Assembly: GCF_016863095.1 (NCBI RefSeq)
Contig: NZ_BOOF01000033.1
Location: forward strand, 1 to 64,000
Direction of reading: 5' to 3'
Length of the DNA stretch: 64,000 nucleotides
From: Microbispora siamensis
GTDB taxonomy: Bacteria > Actinomycetota > Actinomycetes > Streptosporangiales > Streptosporangiaceae
The position numbers were made by a program, and so were the translations under genes. This document shows positions 42,318 to 52,700 of the stretch, piece after piece. The notes below the pieces were generated by a model. The model searched no databases and was not told the origin of the DNA. It saw only the letters and a program-made list of their open reading frames with translations. How positions within the stretch are numbered: position 1 is the stretch's first letter; each line of letters begins with the position of its first letter.

Positions 42318-45300
42318 TCAGCGCGCGAGCCGGTCGCGTTCGCGGGCGATGCGGGCGGCCCACCAGGTGAGCCCGTTCGCCGCGCAGCGCTTCTGCGCCG
42401 CCTCCAGATGCGCCCGCGCCGTCTCCGGCCCGGCCGCCCGGCCGAGGTGCGCCATTCGGCCCAGGTAGTAGCCGACGGGCCCGGCGCAGAACGTCCCCGC
42501 CCCGAAGGCGATCCTGTCCTCGTACGGCAGGAGCCTGCGGTAGGTGCGGGCGCACGCCTCGTGGTCGCCCGCGACGATCTGGGCCTCGCCCTGCAGGCAC
42601 AGTCCCGGCAGCTCGCCGAAGTCGCGCGGCAGCGGGTGCCAGCCCTGCTCACGCGCCGCCTCGGCCGCCGTGCGGTCGCCCCGCCAGTCGCCGATGAGCA
42701 CGCCCATCACCTGCCGGTGGGCGGGGAAGGGGGAGTAGTGCGCCATCAACTCCTCGGCGCCGTCGAAGTCCCCCATCGCGAAGTGCCGGGTGAGCAGCGC
42801 CGACGAGAGCGTGCTGCTCGTGTGCCACAGGTTGAGCCGTTCCCCGGCCTCGGCCGCCGCGGCGTACGCGTTGCCCGCGCCCTCGAAGTCGCCGTCGAGC
42901 AGGCGCCGGGTCCCGGTCCAGATCAGGTGCTGGAACCGGGGCCAGGGCAGGTCGAGCCGCTCGACCAGCACTCCCGCCCGCTCGGCGGCCCGGTCGGCGC
43001 CGGCCATGTCGAACAGGTCGATCCGGGTCCGCTCCCTGATCATGTAGCCGAGCAGTTCGAACCCGGGCAGCCCGAGCCCGGTGAGCTCCTCGCCGATCGC
43101 GTCGAGCTCCGCCATGTACTCGGGGAGCTGCACGCCCAGATACCGCGCGTTCAGAGTGATCGCCAGCAGTTCCGGGCCGGCCTCCCCGGAGACCGCCAGA
43201 CGGCGGGCCATCGCCAGCGCCTCGGCCGTGGCGGTGTCGCAGCGGGGGTCGGCCGAGCCGTCGTAACGTTCCATCCCCAGGCACCCGAGCAGCCTGCAGC
43301 GCAGTTCCGAGTCCCCCTCCGGCAGCGCGGCGAGGGCGTCCTCGATGCGCCGCACGGTGTGCAGCTCGATGTCGCCGTAGGTGTAGAACTTCCACAAACC
43401 CGGGGCGTCCAGACTGGTCAGCGCCCGCGCGGCGAGCAGCGGGTCGCCCGACCTGTCGGCCGCCAGCACCGCCTCCGCCCGGGTCTGCCGGGCCGAGAAG
43501 CCGTGACCGGCGGCGAGCTGCGCGCGCACCAGCTGGAGCAGGAGCTCGACGTGCTCGCGGGGGTCCGCGCCGGGCAGCGTCCCGTGCGCCTCGGCCGCCC
43601 GGCGCCACCACTGCGCGGCGTCCTCGTACGCGTGCCGCCCGGCCGCCTGCACCCCGGTGGCCGAGGCCCAGCGCACCGCGTCGGCCACGGCGGCGGGCCC
43701 GGCGGCCAGCGCGTGCCTGGCGAGGGCCGCCAGGTCCGCCACCGGCCGTAGTTCGAGCGCCCGGAGGGCGGCCAGGTGCAGCCCCGCGCGGCGGCGCGGG
43801 GGGATGTCGCCGTACACGGTCTCCCTGACCAGGTCGTGGGTGAAGCGCAGGTCCTCGTCCAGAATGCGGATGGCGGTCGCGGCGTCGAGCGCCTCGTCCA
43901 CGTCCGCGCCCGAGGCGTCCGCGACGACCTCGGCCAGCAGCCGCCGGTCCGCGCCTGTGCCGAGCACGGCCGCCGCGTCGATGGCGGGGCGGTGCCGGGC
44001 GGGCAGGCCGAGCAGGCGGCGGCGCAGGACGTCGGCCAGGCCCTCTGGCACCCCGGTGAGCGCCCTCTCGAAGCCCTGGTCCTCGGCCAGGCGGAGGGTC
44101 TCGCGGATGAACAGCGGGTTGCCCCGGGTGCGCTCGGCGAGCGCCGCCACGCTCGCCGCATCGCGCAGCCCCGACAGTTCGGCGACCGCGGCGGGGTCGA
44201 GCCCGGCGAGCGGCAGGCGGAGGGCGTCGTGCCGCCCGAGCAGGCCGAGCGTGTCGTACACCGCGGCCGGACCCTCGCCGGACCGCACGGTGATCACGAT
44301 GGCGACCGCGCCGCGCAGCAGCAACGCGAGGTCGGACAGCAGGCCCAGCGACGCCTTGTCGGCCCACTGAAGGTCGTCGATCATCACGAGCAGCGGCCGG
44401 TCGGCCGCGGCCGTCTCCAGGTACGCCGCGGTCGCCTGGTGCAGCCGGAACCGGGCCTCGCTCGCCTCGGCGGGCCGTCCGGGCCCCGGGGCGGGGTCGT
44501 CTTCCGGGGCGGCGTCGCCGAGCAGCACCCGCAGGGCGGCGGCCTGCGCGGGGGAAGGGGGGACCCGGGCGGCGATGTCCCTGACGACCTGCTGCCACGG
44601 CCACAGCGCGGGCGCGCCGGAGGTCTCGTGACACCTGCCCCAGGCGACCAGCCAGCCCTCGGCGGCCCGCCGCTCCGCGAACGCCTCCGCCAGCCACGTC
44701 TTGCCGATCCCCGGCTCGCCGGAGATCACCGCGATCCTCGGCGCGCGCCGTGCCACTCCCCGGACCAGCTCCCGCGCCAGCTCGTCGAGCCGGTCGAGCT
44801 GCGTCCCCCGGCCGACGGCGCGCCGCTCCGGCCGGTCCTCCCGTGCTGCCCCGGCCTGTGCTGCCTCCATCCGCGCCGCCGGGTCCCGCCGGCCGGGGGC
44901 GGGGCCGTCGAGGGCCGGGTCCTGGGTGAGGATCGCCTCCTCCAGGCGCCGCAGCGCCGGGCCGGGGTCGAGGCCGAGATCCTCGGCCAGGTGAGCCCGG
45001 GCCGTACGCAGCGCCTCAAGGGCGTCCGCCTGCCGCCCCAGGGCGTAGAGCGTGCGGGCGAGCAGCTCCCACAGCCCCTCGCGCAGGGGGTGCGCGGCCA
45101 CCAGGGCCTCCAGCTCGCCCACCACGTGCGGGTCGCCCACCCGCCCCGCCAGGAGCCGTTCCCGCGTCACCAGATGCGCCTCGGCGAGCCGCTCGATCTC
45201 CGGCCGGAGCCAGGGCACGTCGCCGAACTCCTCGTACGGCATACCGCGCCACAGGGCCAAGGCGCGTTCCGGCTCGCCGGCCTGGGCCAGGCGGACGAAC

Positions 45301-45617
45301 TCGTCGGCGTCCACCTCATAGGGCCCGAGCGCGTACCCCGGAGGGCGGCTGACGAGCACGGACGAGGGCGTGCGGGGAGCACGGCCGGGTTCGAGCACCC
45401 GGCGCAGGTTGGAGATGTAGCTGTGCAGCGTGCTCTGGGCGCGCGGCGGCGGCGTGCCGTCGTACAGGTCGTCGAGGATCGCGTCCACCGACACCGTCGC
45501 GCCCCTGGCGATCAACAGGCGGGCCACCAGCAACCGGGGCCGCGGCCCGCCGAGGTCGACGGAGACGCCGTCGACGTACGCCTCGACCGGGCCGAGCACC
45601 CGGAACATGACCGCCAT
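42318..45617 (-). CDS. AfsR/SARP-like BTAD-ATPase-TPR regulator (copy 2)
   Basis: A 1099-aa paralogue of the 34586-37900 gene. Winged-helix (FRVLGPVEAYVDGVSVDLGGP ... LHSYISNLRRVLEPGRAPRTP), BTAD ending LAEDLGLDPGPALRRLEEAIL, ATPase with ISGEPGIGKTWLAEAF (Walker A) and LLVMIDDLQWADKAS (Walker B), then TPR-like repeats. It lies 40 nt downstream of an amidohydrolase gene on the same strand, so it may be co-transcribed with it, and 157 nt upstream of hemerythrin copy 2. ATG 45617 or the ATG three codons on could start it. Confidence 0.88.
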   Translation of the reverse strand: MAVMFRVLGPVEAYVDGVSVDLGGPRPRLLVARLLIARGATVSVDAILDDLYDGTPPPRAQSTLHSYISNLRRVLEPGRAPRTPSSVLVSRPPGYALGPYEVDADEFVRLAQAGEPERALALWRGMPYEEFGDVPWLRPEIERLAEAHLVTRERLLAGRVGDPHVVGELEALVAAHPLREGLWELLARTLYALGRQADALEALRTARAHLAEDLGLDPGPALRRLEEAILTQDPALDGPAPGRRDPAARMEAAQAGAAREDRPERRAVGRGTQLDRLDELARELVRGVARRAPRIAVISGEPGIGKTWLAEAFAERRAAEGWLVAWGRCHETSGAPALWPWQQVVRDIAARVPPSPAQAAALRVLLGDAAPEDDPAPGPGRPAEASEARFRLHQATAAYLETAAADRPLLVMIDDLQWADKASLGLLSDLALLLRGAVAIVITVRSGEGPAAVYDTLGLLGRHDALRLPLAGLDPAAVAELSGLRDAASVAALAERTRGNPLFIRETLRLAEDQGFERALTGVPEGLADVLRRRLLGLPARHRPAIDAAAVLGTGADRRLLAEVVADASGADVDEALDAATAIRILDEDLRFTHDLVRETVYGDIPPRRRAGLHLAALRALELRPVADLAALARHALAAGPAAVADAVRWASATGVQAAGRHAYEDAAQWWRRAAEAHGTLPGADPREHVELLLQLVRAQLAAGHGFSARQTRAEAVLAADRSGDPLLAARALTSLDAPGLWKFYTYGDIELHTVRRIEDALAALPEGDSELRCRLLGCLGMERYDGSADPRCDTATAEALAMARRLAVSGEAGPELLAITLNARYLGVQLPEYMAELDAIGEELTGLGLPGFELLGYMIRERTRIDLFDMAGADRAAERAGVLVERLDLPWPRFQHLIWTGTRRLLDGDFEGAGNAYAAAAEAGERLNLWHTSSTLSSALLTRHFAMGDFDGAEELMAHYSPFPAHRQVMGVLIGDWRGDRTAAEAAREQGWHPLPRDFGELPGLCLQGEAQIVAGDHEACARTYRRLLPYEDRIAFGAGTFCAGPVGYYLGRMAHLGRAAGPETARAHLEAAQKRCAANGLTWWAARIARERDRLAR

Positions 45618-45657
45618 GCCGGGATTGTGCCACGATCATCCCGACGAGACTGAGCCC

Positions 45658-46974
45658 TCAGACGGAGAGCGCGGGCACGGTCTCGCGGAGGTGGGCGAGG
45701 CTCGCGGCCGCGGCGTCCATGGCCCGCCCGACCGGCCCGGTGAGCACGCCGTCCCGCTTGACGACCACGCCGTCGCAGACGACCGTGCGGACCAGCCCGG
45801 GGTGGCCGGCGAGGACGACGGCGGCGCGCGGATCCAGCAACGGCGCCATGGCGGGGGTGCCCGCCTCGACCACGATCAGGTCGGCCCGCTTTCCGGGCGT
45901 GAGGCTGCCGGTGACGGCGGACAGCCCGGCCACCACGGCGCCGTCGGCGGTCACCATGCGCAGCAGGTCGGCGGCGGCCAGCGGCGCCGGGTCCTGCGTG
46001 AACCGGTGGTGGGCCAGGGCCGCGCGCATCTGCGTGAACATGTCTCCCGAGGTGGCGACTTCGGTGTCGGCGCTGAGGCCGGTGACGAGGCCCGCCCGCA
46101 GGAGCCGGCCGGTCGCGGGCGTGCCGAGCCCGGGCATGGTCATCTCGATGAACGGCGACACGCTCGCGGTCACGCCCGCGTCGGCGGCGGCCTTCAGCTC
46201 GTCGTCGCCGGTCGCGCTCGCGTGCACCAGGGTGATCGTCTCGTCGAGCAGGCCCTCGTCGTGCAGCCATCCGACGCTGCCCGCCCTGTCGGCGGAGCCG
46301 ACGTGCATGGTGACCCGCAGGCCGAGCTCCCGCGCGAGCAGCAGGTCGCGCCGGGCGGCGGCGGGGGCCGACATCTCGGGGCCGCGCGCCGCCAGGGCCA
46401 TCGTCACGCGGGCGGTGTCGTCGCGGAGCACGTCCCTGATTCGGCGGACGTCGGCGGGAAGCTCCGCGTCGCTGTGGTCGCCCACCCAGGTGAGCGGGTC
46501 GACCTGGGGCCAGCCGTAGGCGAAGACCCCGCGGATCCCGCTGTCGCGCAGCGCGGCCACGGCGGCGTCGCTGTGCTCGGGGGTGTTCTGGATGTGGGAC
46601 CAGTCGACGAGCGTGGTGACCCCGGCCTCCAGCGCGCCGAGCGCGCCGAGCAGGGTGCCTGCGTAGACGTCCTCGGGCCGGAAGTTCGGCCCGAGCTGGA
46701 GGAACGCGGCTCCGAGGTAGTCCATCAGGCTCCAGTCCAGCCCGATGTGGCGCAGCGCGGACTGCCAGGTGTGGCGGTGGGTGTCGACCAGGCCCGGCAT
46801 CACCACGCAGCCCGAGGCGTCCACGACCTCCGCTTCCGGGGACGCTTCGGCGGCGGGGCCGACCGACACGATCACGCCGTCGCGGACGATGACGTCGGCC
46901 GGGCCGTCCGGCACCGCCGGGTCCATGCCGATCACGTGGCCGCCGGTGACGATCAGGTCGTTGGTGAGAGGCAT
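45658..46974 (-). CDS. Amidohydrolase (TRZ/ATZ chlorohydrolase / deaminase group)
   Basis: A 438-aa TIM-barrel metal hydrolase of the SAH/MTA deaminase - hydroxyatrazine hydrolase - guanine deaminase group. Metal ligands are intact: VDTHRH near residue 60, TMHVGS, TLVHAS and the catalytic Asp in LSADTEVATSGDMF. The substrate is probably a deaminable heterocycle. It is downstream of a DUF3311-SSS symporter pair, so it may act on what that imports; a strong hairpin separates them. ATG 46974 has GGAGCGAAGG before it. Confidence 0.87.
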   Translation of the reverse strand: MPLTNDLIVTGGHVIGMDPAVPDGPADVIVRDGVIVSVGPAAEASPEAEVVDASGCVVMPGLVDTHRHTWQSALRHIGLDWSLMDYLGAAFLQLGPNFRPEDVYAGTLLGALGALEAGVTTLVDWSHIQNTPEHSDAAVAALRDSGIRGVFAYGWPQVDPLTWVGDHSDAELPADVRRIRDVLRDDTARVTMALAARGPEMSAPAAARRDLLLARELGLRVTMHVGSADRAGSVGWLHDEGLLDETITLVHASATGDDELKAAADAGVTASVSPFIEMTMPGLGTPATGRLLRAGLVTGLSADTEVATSGDMFTQMRAALAHHRFTQDPAPLAAADLLRMVTADGAVVAGLSAVTGSLTPGKRADLIVVEAGTPAMAPLLDPRAAVVLAGHPGLVRTVVCDGVVVKRDGVLTGPVGRAMDAAAASLAHLRETVPALSV

Positions 46975-47023
46975 CCTTCGCTCCTTCGATGTTCGAGGTG
47001 ATGCCTCTTTGTGCCACCGCACG

Positions 47024-47074
47024 CTTGTGGCCGTCTTGACGCGGCGCGCGCCGCCCCGTCAAGCCGGCCACAAG
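47024..47074 (-). terminator. Long hairpin after the SSS symporter
   Basis: A 51-nt near-perfect inverted repeat: 47024-47033 pairs with 47065-47074, 47035-47041 with 47057-47063 and 47043-47046 with 47052-47055, with two 1-nt mismatches and a 5-nt loop. It begins 13 nt past the symporter stop and ends about 50 nt before the amidohydrolase start, so it is a terminator or an intercistronic stabiliser. Confidence 0.75.
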
Positions 47075-47087
47075 TCCGTACGCATCC

Positions 47088-48680
47088 TCAGGACGCGGGC
47101 GCGGTCGTCTCCAGTTCGTGGACGCGCGGGTCGCCCTGGTCGGCGAAGTAGTCCTCGGGCCTGGTGCCGTCCGGGCCGTCGGCGCTCTTGAACGCGCGGG
47201 CCACGAAGGTCCCGAGCACGGCGACGACCAGGTTGACGATCAGCGCGAGGAACCCGGCGTACACCGTGATCTTGGTGTCGAACCCGAGCTGCGACAGCGG
47301 GAAGGCCGAGCCACCGAAGTGGGCGTGGTTGGTGGCCGGGTTGGCGATGTTGTACAGCAGCAGCATCCCGGCCGCCATGCCCGCGGCCCAGCCCGCGATG
47401 AGGCCGCCCCGGTGGAACCACCGGGTGTAGAGGCCGAGGCCGACCGACGGGAGCGTCTGCAGGATGATCACGCCGCCGATGAGCTGGAGGTCGATCGAGA
47501 ACTGCGGGTCGATGAGCAGGATGACCAGCACCGCGCCGATCTTCACGACCAGCGACGCGATCTTGCTGACCGTGGCCTCCTGGGCCGCGGTGGCGTTCCG
47601 GTTGAGGTACTCCCGGTAGATGTTGCGGGCGAACAGATTGGCCGCCGCGATCGACATGATCGCGGCGGGCACGAGGGCGCCGATGCCGACGGCGGCGAAG
47701 GCGACCCCCGCGAACCAGTCGGGGAACACGTTGTCGAACAGCTGGGGCACGATCGTGTTGCTGTCCTTGCCGATCGGCTTGACCCCCGCCGCGATCGCCA
47801 TGTAGCCGAGCAGCGCGATCAGGCCGAGCAGCAGGCTGTAGGCCGGCAGGGCCGACATGTTCCGCTTGATCACGTTGCGGTTGCGCGAGGCCAGGATGCC
47901 GGTGACGCTGTGCGGGTAGAGGAACAGCGCCAGCGCCGAGCCGAAGGCGAGCGTGACGTACTGGAGCTGGTTGTTGGCGTTCAGCAGGGGGCCGTCGCCC
48001 GGGTTCGGGGTCGCGTCGAACTTCGCCTTGGCGGCGTCGAAGATCGACGCCCAGCCGCCGAGCTTGGCCGGGATGTAGATGATCGCGACCAGGATCACCA
48101 GGTAGATCAGCGAGTCCTTGACGAACGCGATCAGCGCGGGGGCGCGCAGCCCGGACTGGTAGGTGTAGGCCGCGAGGATCGCGAACGCGATGATCAGCGG
48201 CAGGTCGCCCGTCAGCCCCATCGTCTTCAGCACCGCCTCGATGCCGACGAGCTGAAGGGCGATGTACGGCATGGTCGCGACGATGCCGGTGATCGCCACG
48301 AGCAGCGCCAGCGTGGGGGAGCCGAAGCGCACGCGGACGAAGTCGGCCGGCGTGACGAGGTTGTGCACGTGCGAGACCGACCACAGCCGGACCAGCACGA
48401 GCATCACCATCGGATAGACGACCACCGTGTACGGCACGGCGTAGAAGCCCATGGCGCCCGCGCCGAAGATCAGGGCGGGCACGGCCACGAACGTGTAGGC
48501 CGTGTAGAGGTCGCCGCCGATCAGGAACCAGGTGATCCAGCTGCCGAAGCTGCGCCCGCCGAGGCCCCACTCGTCGAGGGTGGCGAGGTCGCCGGGGCGG
48601 CGCCAGCGGGCAGCCACGAATCCCAGGCCGCTGACGACCAGGAACAGGAGCGTGAAGATGACGATCTCGGTGGTCTTCAC
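47088..48680 (-). CDS. Sodium:solute symporter (SSS family, MctP-like)
   Basis: A 530-aa symporter with about 13 TM helices. Family landmarks: WGLGGRSFGSWITWFLIGGDLYTAYTF near the N-terminus, LVTPADFVRVRFGSP, GLRAPALIAFVKD and AAVGIGALVPAAIMSIAAANLFARNIYREY. With its DUF3311 partner it matches the monocarboxylate/organic-acid uptake systems of actinobacteria; the exact substrate is not visible. GTG 48680 follows GAGGAGGAACCG and overlaps the upstream gene's stop (GTGA), so the pair is translationally coupled. The frame is open far upstream but antisense-like. Confidence 0.9.
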   Translation of the reverse strand: MKTTEIVIFTLLFLVVSGLGFVAARWRRPGDLATLDEWGLGGRSFGSWITWFLIGGDLYTAYTFVAVPALIFGAGAMGFYAVPYTVVVYPMVMLVLVRLWSVSHVHNLVTPADFVRVRFGSPTLALLVAITGIVATMPYIALQLVGIEAVLKTMGLTGDLPLIIAFAILAAYTYQSGLRAPALIAFVKDSLIYLVILVAIIYIPAKLGGWASIFDAAKAKFDATPNPGDGPLLNANNQLQYVTLAFGSALALFLYPHSVTGILASRNRNVIKRNMSALPAYSLLLGLIALLGYMAIAAGVKPIGKDSNTIVPQLFDNVFPDWFAGVAFAAVGIGALVPAAIMSIAAANLFARNIYREYLNRNATAAQEATVSKIASLVVKIGAVLVILLIDPQFSIDLQLIGGVIILQTLPSVGLGLYTRWFHRGGLIAGWAAGMAAGMLLLYNIANPATNHAHFGGSAFPLSQLGFDTKITVYAGFLALIVNLVVAVLGTFVARAFKSADGPDGTRPEDYFADQGDPRVHELETTAPAS

Positions 48681-48898
48681 CGGTTCCTCCTCGTCGCGCG
48701 GTAGACGAGGGTGGTCGTGGTCACGCCGAGGATGATGAAGGCGAGTTGCAGCCAGTAGAACATCGGGATGCCGAACAGCCGCGGTTCGTCGGCGTTGAAC
48801 AGAGGCGGGATGAGCGGGATCGCGATCGGCAGCAGGAGCAGCCAGTTCAGCGGGCTCCGGTCGGGGTTGCGGCCGCGGTCGGCGCGGGGGGTCGTCAC
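48677..48898 (-). CDS. DUF3311 small membrane protein
   Basis: A 73-aa protein with two TM helices (NWLLLLPIAIPLIPPLF and MFYWLQLAFIILGVTTTTLVY) and a basic end, the DUF3311 pattern. It regularly precedes SSS-family permeases and is probably an accessory subunit. Start GTG 48898. Four bases overlap the symporter start. Confidence 0.85.
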   Translation of the reverse strand: MTTPRADRGRNPDRSPLNWLLLLPIAIPLIPPLFNADEPRLFGIPMFYWLQLAFIILGVTTTTLVYRATRRNR

Positions 48899-49152
48899 AC
48901 GTTCTCCAATCGGACACGGACCAGGCGTGACCGGCGGATCCGCGTGACGGGGCCGTCGCGCGGACCAGCGGGACGGTTACTCGGCGGCAGCGTAAGGACC
49001 CATGGGTAACAGGGGGATCACCAATCGCCGAACGGTCTTGTTGGCGCGCCCAGCGACGATCGCGGGGGAGGCCCCCGGCCACATGCCGGCCCGATACCTG
49101 ACGCCGTCTGACAGGAACGGACGGTAGCCTCCCGCCGGAAGGAGGCGATGCG

Positions 49153-49680
49153 ATGCGCTACGTGGCGCTGCTGCGCGGCATCAACGTCAACCCCGCCACC
49201 ACGCTGGCGATGGCCGACCTCAGGGCATTGCTGGAACGGCTCGGGTACGGGAACGTCCGCACGCACCTGCGCAGCGGGAACGCCCTGTTCATGGCGGACG
49301 GGGACGCCGAGTCGATCGCCACCGCGATCGAGCGCGGGCTCCGGGAGGAGTTCGGCCTGTCCGTGGCGGTGATCGTCCGTACGGCCGAGCAGCTTCGCGG
49401 CGTGGTTGAGCGCAACCCCCTGGAGGTCCGGGACCCCGCCAGGTTCGCCGTGGTCTTCCTGGCCCGGCCGCCGGACCGGGAGGGGCTGGCGAGCATCGAT
49501 CCGGCGGCGTACGCCCCTGAGGAGATGCGGATGGGCGAGCGGGAGCTCTACATCTACTTCCCCGACGGGCTGCGGCGTCCCAAGCTGCCGCCGCTCCTGG
49601 AGAAGCATTCGACCGGCCCGGCGACCATGCGCAACTGGAACACCGTCACCCGCCTGCTCGCGCTCGCCGAGGACCTCTAG
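49153..49680 (+). CDS. DUF1697-family protein
   Basis: A 175-aa protein with the DUF1697 signature MRYVALLRGINV, the ALLERLGYGNVRTHLRSGNALF segment and C-terminal KLPPLLEKHSTGPATMRNWNTVTRL. The family is widespread, cytosolic and uncharacterised. ATG 49153 follows GGAAGGAGG. It faces the CHAT gene tail to tail, and a small GGGGG/CCCCC hairpin lies upstream at 49063-49077. Confidence 0.88.
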   Translation: MRYVALLRGINVNPATTLAMADLRALLERLGYGNVRTHLRSGNALFMADGDAESIATAIERGLREEFGLSVAVIVRTAEQLRGVVERNPLEVRDPARFAVVFLARPPDREGLASIDPAAYAPEEMRMGERELYIYFPDGLRRPKLPPLLEKHSTGPATMRNWNTVTRLLALAEDL

Positions 49681-49707
49681 GAGGTATCCCCGGCGACTTT
49701 CCGCCCG

Positions 49708-52700
49708 TCAGGCTCCGGCGTGCAGGTAGGGGGCCCACAGCGAGGGCGTCCGCGGGAGCCGGTCGCGTACGGCGCGCACCGCGTGGTGCAGGGCCTGCGC
49801 GGACCGGCCGAGGTCCAGGGCTCCGTTCTCGGTGCGAAGGCCCTGGTAGAAGGCGTCGGCGAGTTCCAGGGTGATCGCGTCGTCGATCTCCCACAGCGTG
49901 CCGACGACGTGGCGGACGCCGATGGCCTGGAACGCCGCGGCGAGCGTGATGGCCTCGTCGAGCAGGTCACGTCCCCGGTTCAGCCGCCCGACGAGGGCGG
50001 CGAGCTGCGGCAGCTCGGTCCGGGCCGGTTGGGCGAGCTCGACCGTGCCCAGCGTGACGACGCTCATCTGCGCGGTGCTGCAGGCCGACAGGTAGACCAG
50101 CTCGGCGCCGCTCAGACCGGCCGCGGCGAGATCGGCCACGGTCAACGGGGCCGTCTCGTGGTCCGCCAGCAGCAGCCTGCTCCTCGCCGGATCGAGGGCC
50201 TCGCTCACGCCGTGACATGCGAAGTGGGCGATCGGCGCGTCCGCCATCGCGGCCAGCACCGCGTCGCGGGCAGGGGAGGTCAGCACGAGCGAGCCGGGCA
50301 ACACGGCACGGAGCAGCTCGGCCTCCTCCGCGGCATAGGGCAGCGGCGCGGCACCCGGGGTCTGCGGCATCGCGACGACCAGGGCCCGGCCGGGGCCGCG
50401 CGCCCCGGCGGCCGGGGGCGGACGTCGTGCGTCGAGGAGGGTACGGACCGTCGGAGCGTACGACGAGACAACCCGGTCCAGGACCGTACGGCTGTCGGCG
50501 GCGCGGTGGTGGCCGGCCGCGTGGAGCGGGAACACGCTCAGCATGCCGCCGGGCACCCACCAGACCCTCGGCAACGGGGTGCCGGAGTCCGGCGGCGGCG
50601 CCGGGCAGCCGAGCGCGTCCAGCACCGGAGCCGCGGCGGCGTCCCACAGCCATTCCAGGGTGGCGTTGATGTCGTCCTGCGCCGCCACCCTCTCCCGCCA
50701 TCCCGCCTCGGGGTCGACGGCACCCTGCAACGCGGTGAGAAAGGCATGGAACCGCTCGGGCGCGGCGGCGAGACCGGGTAGCGGAAGGTGGTCGACGCCG
50801 TCGGGGGTGAGCAGGATCGCGTCGCTGCGGTAGCGGCTGACGTTGAACACCACGATCGGGCCGTCCTCCGCGGCGGCGCACAGCTCGGCCAGGCCGGGCA
50901 GCGGCGGGCTCTGCCGTATGCGGCCCAGCAGGATCGACCGGCCGGATTCCAGCAGGCGCAGGGCCCGCAGCGCGGGTGGTTCGGACCCGCCCCGCCGCTG
51001 CGGCGGCCCGGCGGAGGGGACGGACAGCGCGAGCGCGGCGGCGTCGGCGGCCAGCCGTGCGTAGGTTCTCAGCTCGTGCTGCCTGTCGCTCCAGCTCGGG
51101 CCCGCCGGAATCGTCTCGGGCAGTAGGGCGACCGCGGCCTCCAGCAGGTCCGCGGCGAGTGCCGGCCGCGTGTCGTGTACCAGGTCCGCCGCGGCCCTGG
51201 CGGCGGAGATCCGGAGGTCCAGCGGGCCCGACGGGTCGCCGAGCGCGCTCCGGTAGGCGGCCAGCGCCTCTCCGGCGCCTTCGCCCGAACGCTCGGCCCG
51301 GGCGCGCAGCGCATTGCCGAGGAAGGCGACGTGCACGGCTCGGTGTGGTGAGCCGTCAGGGGTCGCCTCGACGGCCTCCCGGGCGACGGCGACGGCGGCG
51401 TGCAGGTCATCGGGTGCGCCCGTCGCTTTGGAGCGGTCGCCGTGTGCCTCGGCGAGCGTCGCCAGGAAGATCGACCGCGTCGGCGAGCCGGTCGGGGTCG
51501 CGTCCACCGCCTCGCGTCCCGCTCTGATCGCCATGTCGAGGTCCGAGACGTCGCCGGTGAGTGTGAAGCGGTCCCGCAGTGCCACGCCGAGGTTGTGCAG
51601 CACGCCCGCCCGGAACGGGCGCCCTGCCGGCATCGCGTCCGCGGCGCCCTGGAAGGCCTCGACGGCGGCCTGGAGGTCGTGGAAATCACCCGTACGCCGG
51701 TAGCGCACATGGTGTGCCGTGCCCAGGTCCGACAGCAGGGTCGCGCGGCGGGGGTGGCCGGCGGGGACCGCGCCGACGGCCTGCGTGCCCATCTCGACGG
51801 CCGCGTCGAGGTCGGCCGACGAGCGGCGGAGTTCGAACCGCAGCCGGAGGGCGAGAGCCAGGTTGCTCATCCGGGCCGGGCGCTCCGGATCACCGGGCGG
51901 GGTGGCGTCGACGGCCTCCCGGCCGGCCGACACGGCGCGCTCGATGTCGTCCGACGCGCCGTCCGTCTCATGGCGCCGCAGGAGCGCGAGACACAGATTG
52001 TTCAACGCGGCGGCGCGCTCCGGCCGCCCCGGCGGGACGGCGCGAACGGCTTCCTCGCTGAGGGCGAGCGCTCGTTCCAGGTCCTCTCGTCCGCCCGTGA
52101 CGCCGAAGCGGTCGAGCAGGGAGATGCCGAGATTGGTGAGCGGCGTGCCGCGGTCGTCGCCGGGGGTGCGGGCCAGGGACTCGCCGCCCGCTTCGATGGC
52201 GGCCTCGAGATCGTGCGTGTCTCCCGTCTGGTCGAACCTGGTCCGCAGGGCCACGGCGAGGTTGCCGAGGACGTGGTGGGCCGGCCCGTCCCGCGTCGTC
52301 AGGGCCTGCCGGTACGCCTCGATCGCGAGGTCCAGGTCGGCGACGTCGCCCGTACGGCGGAACCGTGTGACGAGCAGGACGCCCGCGTTGTACCAGAACC
52401 CGGCGGTCCGGAAGGCGGCGATCGCCTCGTCGAGGTCCGCGGCCTCGCCTGTGCGCTCGAACCTCGTGTTCAGCGCGCCTGCCAGGTTGCCCAGGAAGCC
52501 GGCGTGGTCGGGGTGGCCGGGCGTGGCGGCGGCCACGGCCCGGCGATTCGCCTCGACGACCTCGTCCAGGTCGGTGGGCGCCTGTGTGACGTCGAACCTG
52601 GCGCGCAGCGCCGCGCCGAGCAGCCATTGGTAGGTGCCGTTCCCGGGGACGGCGTCGGCCGCGAGCCGTGCGGCCTCGATCGCCGCGCTCAGATCACCCG

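Noticed and set aside
34586-45617. A secondary-metabolite biosynthetic cluster around the two AfsR-like regulators
   Set aside because: No PKS, NRPS, terpene, RiPP or tailoring genes are nearby; only hemerythrin, dehydrogenase and peptidase genes are.
49063-49077. CGGGGG-AGG-CCCCCG hairpin upstream of the DUF1697 gene
   Set aside because: A short G/C dyad with a 3-nt loop is expected by chance at this base composition, and it does not follow any gene end.
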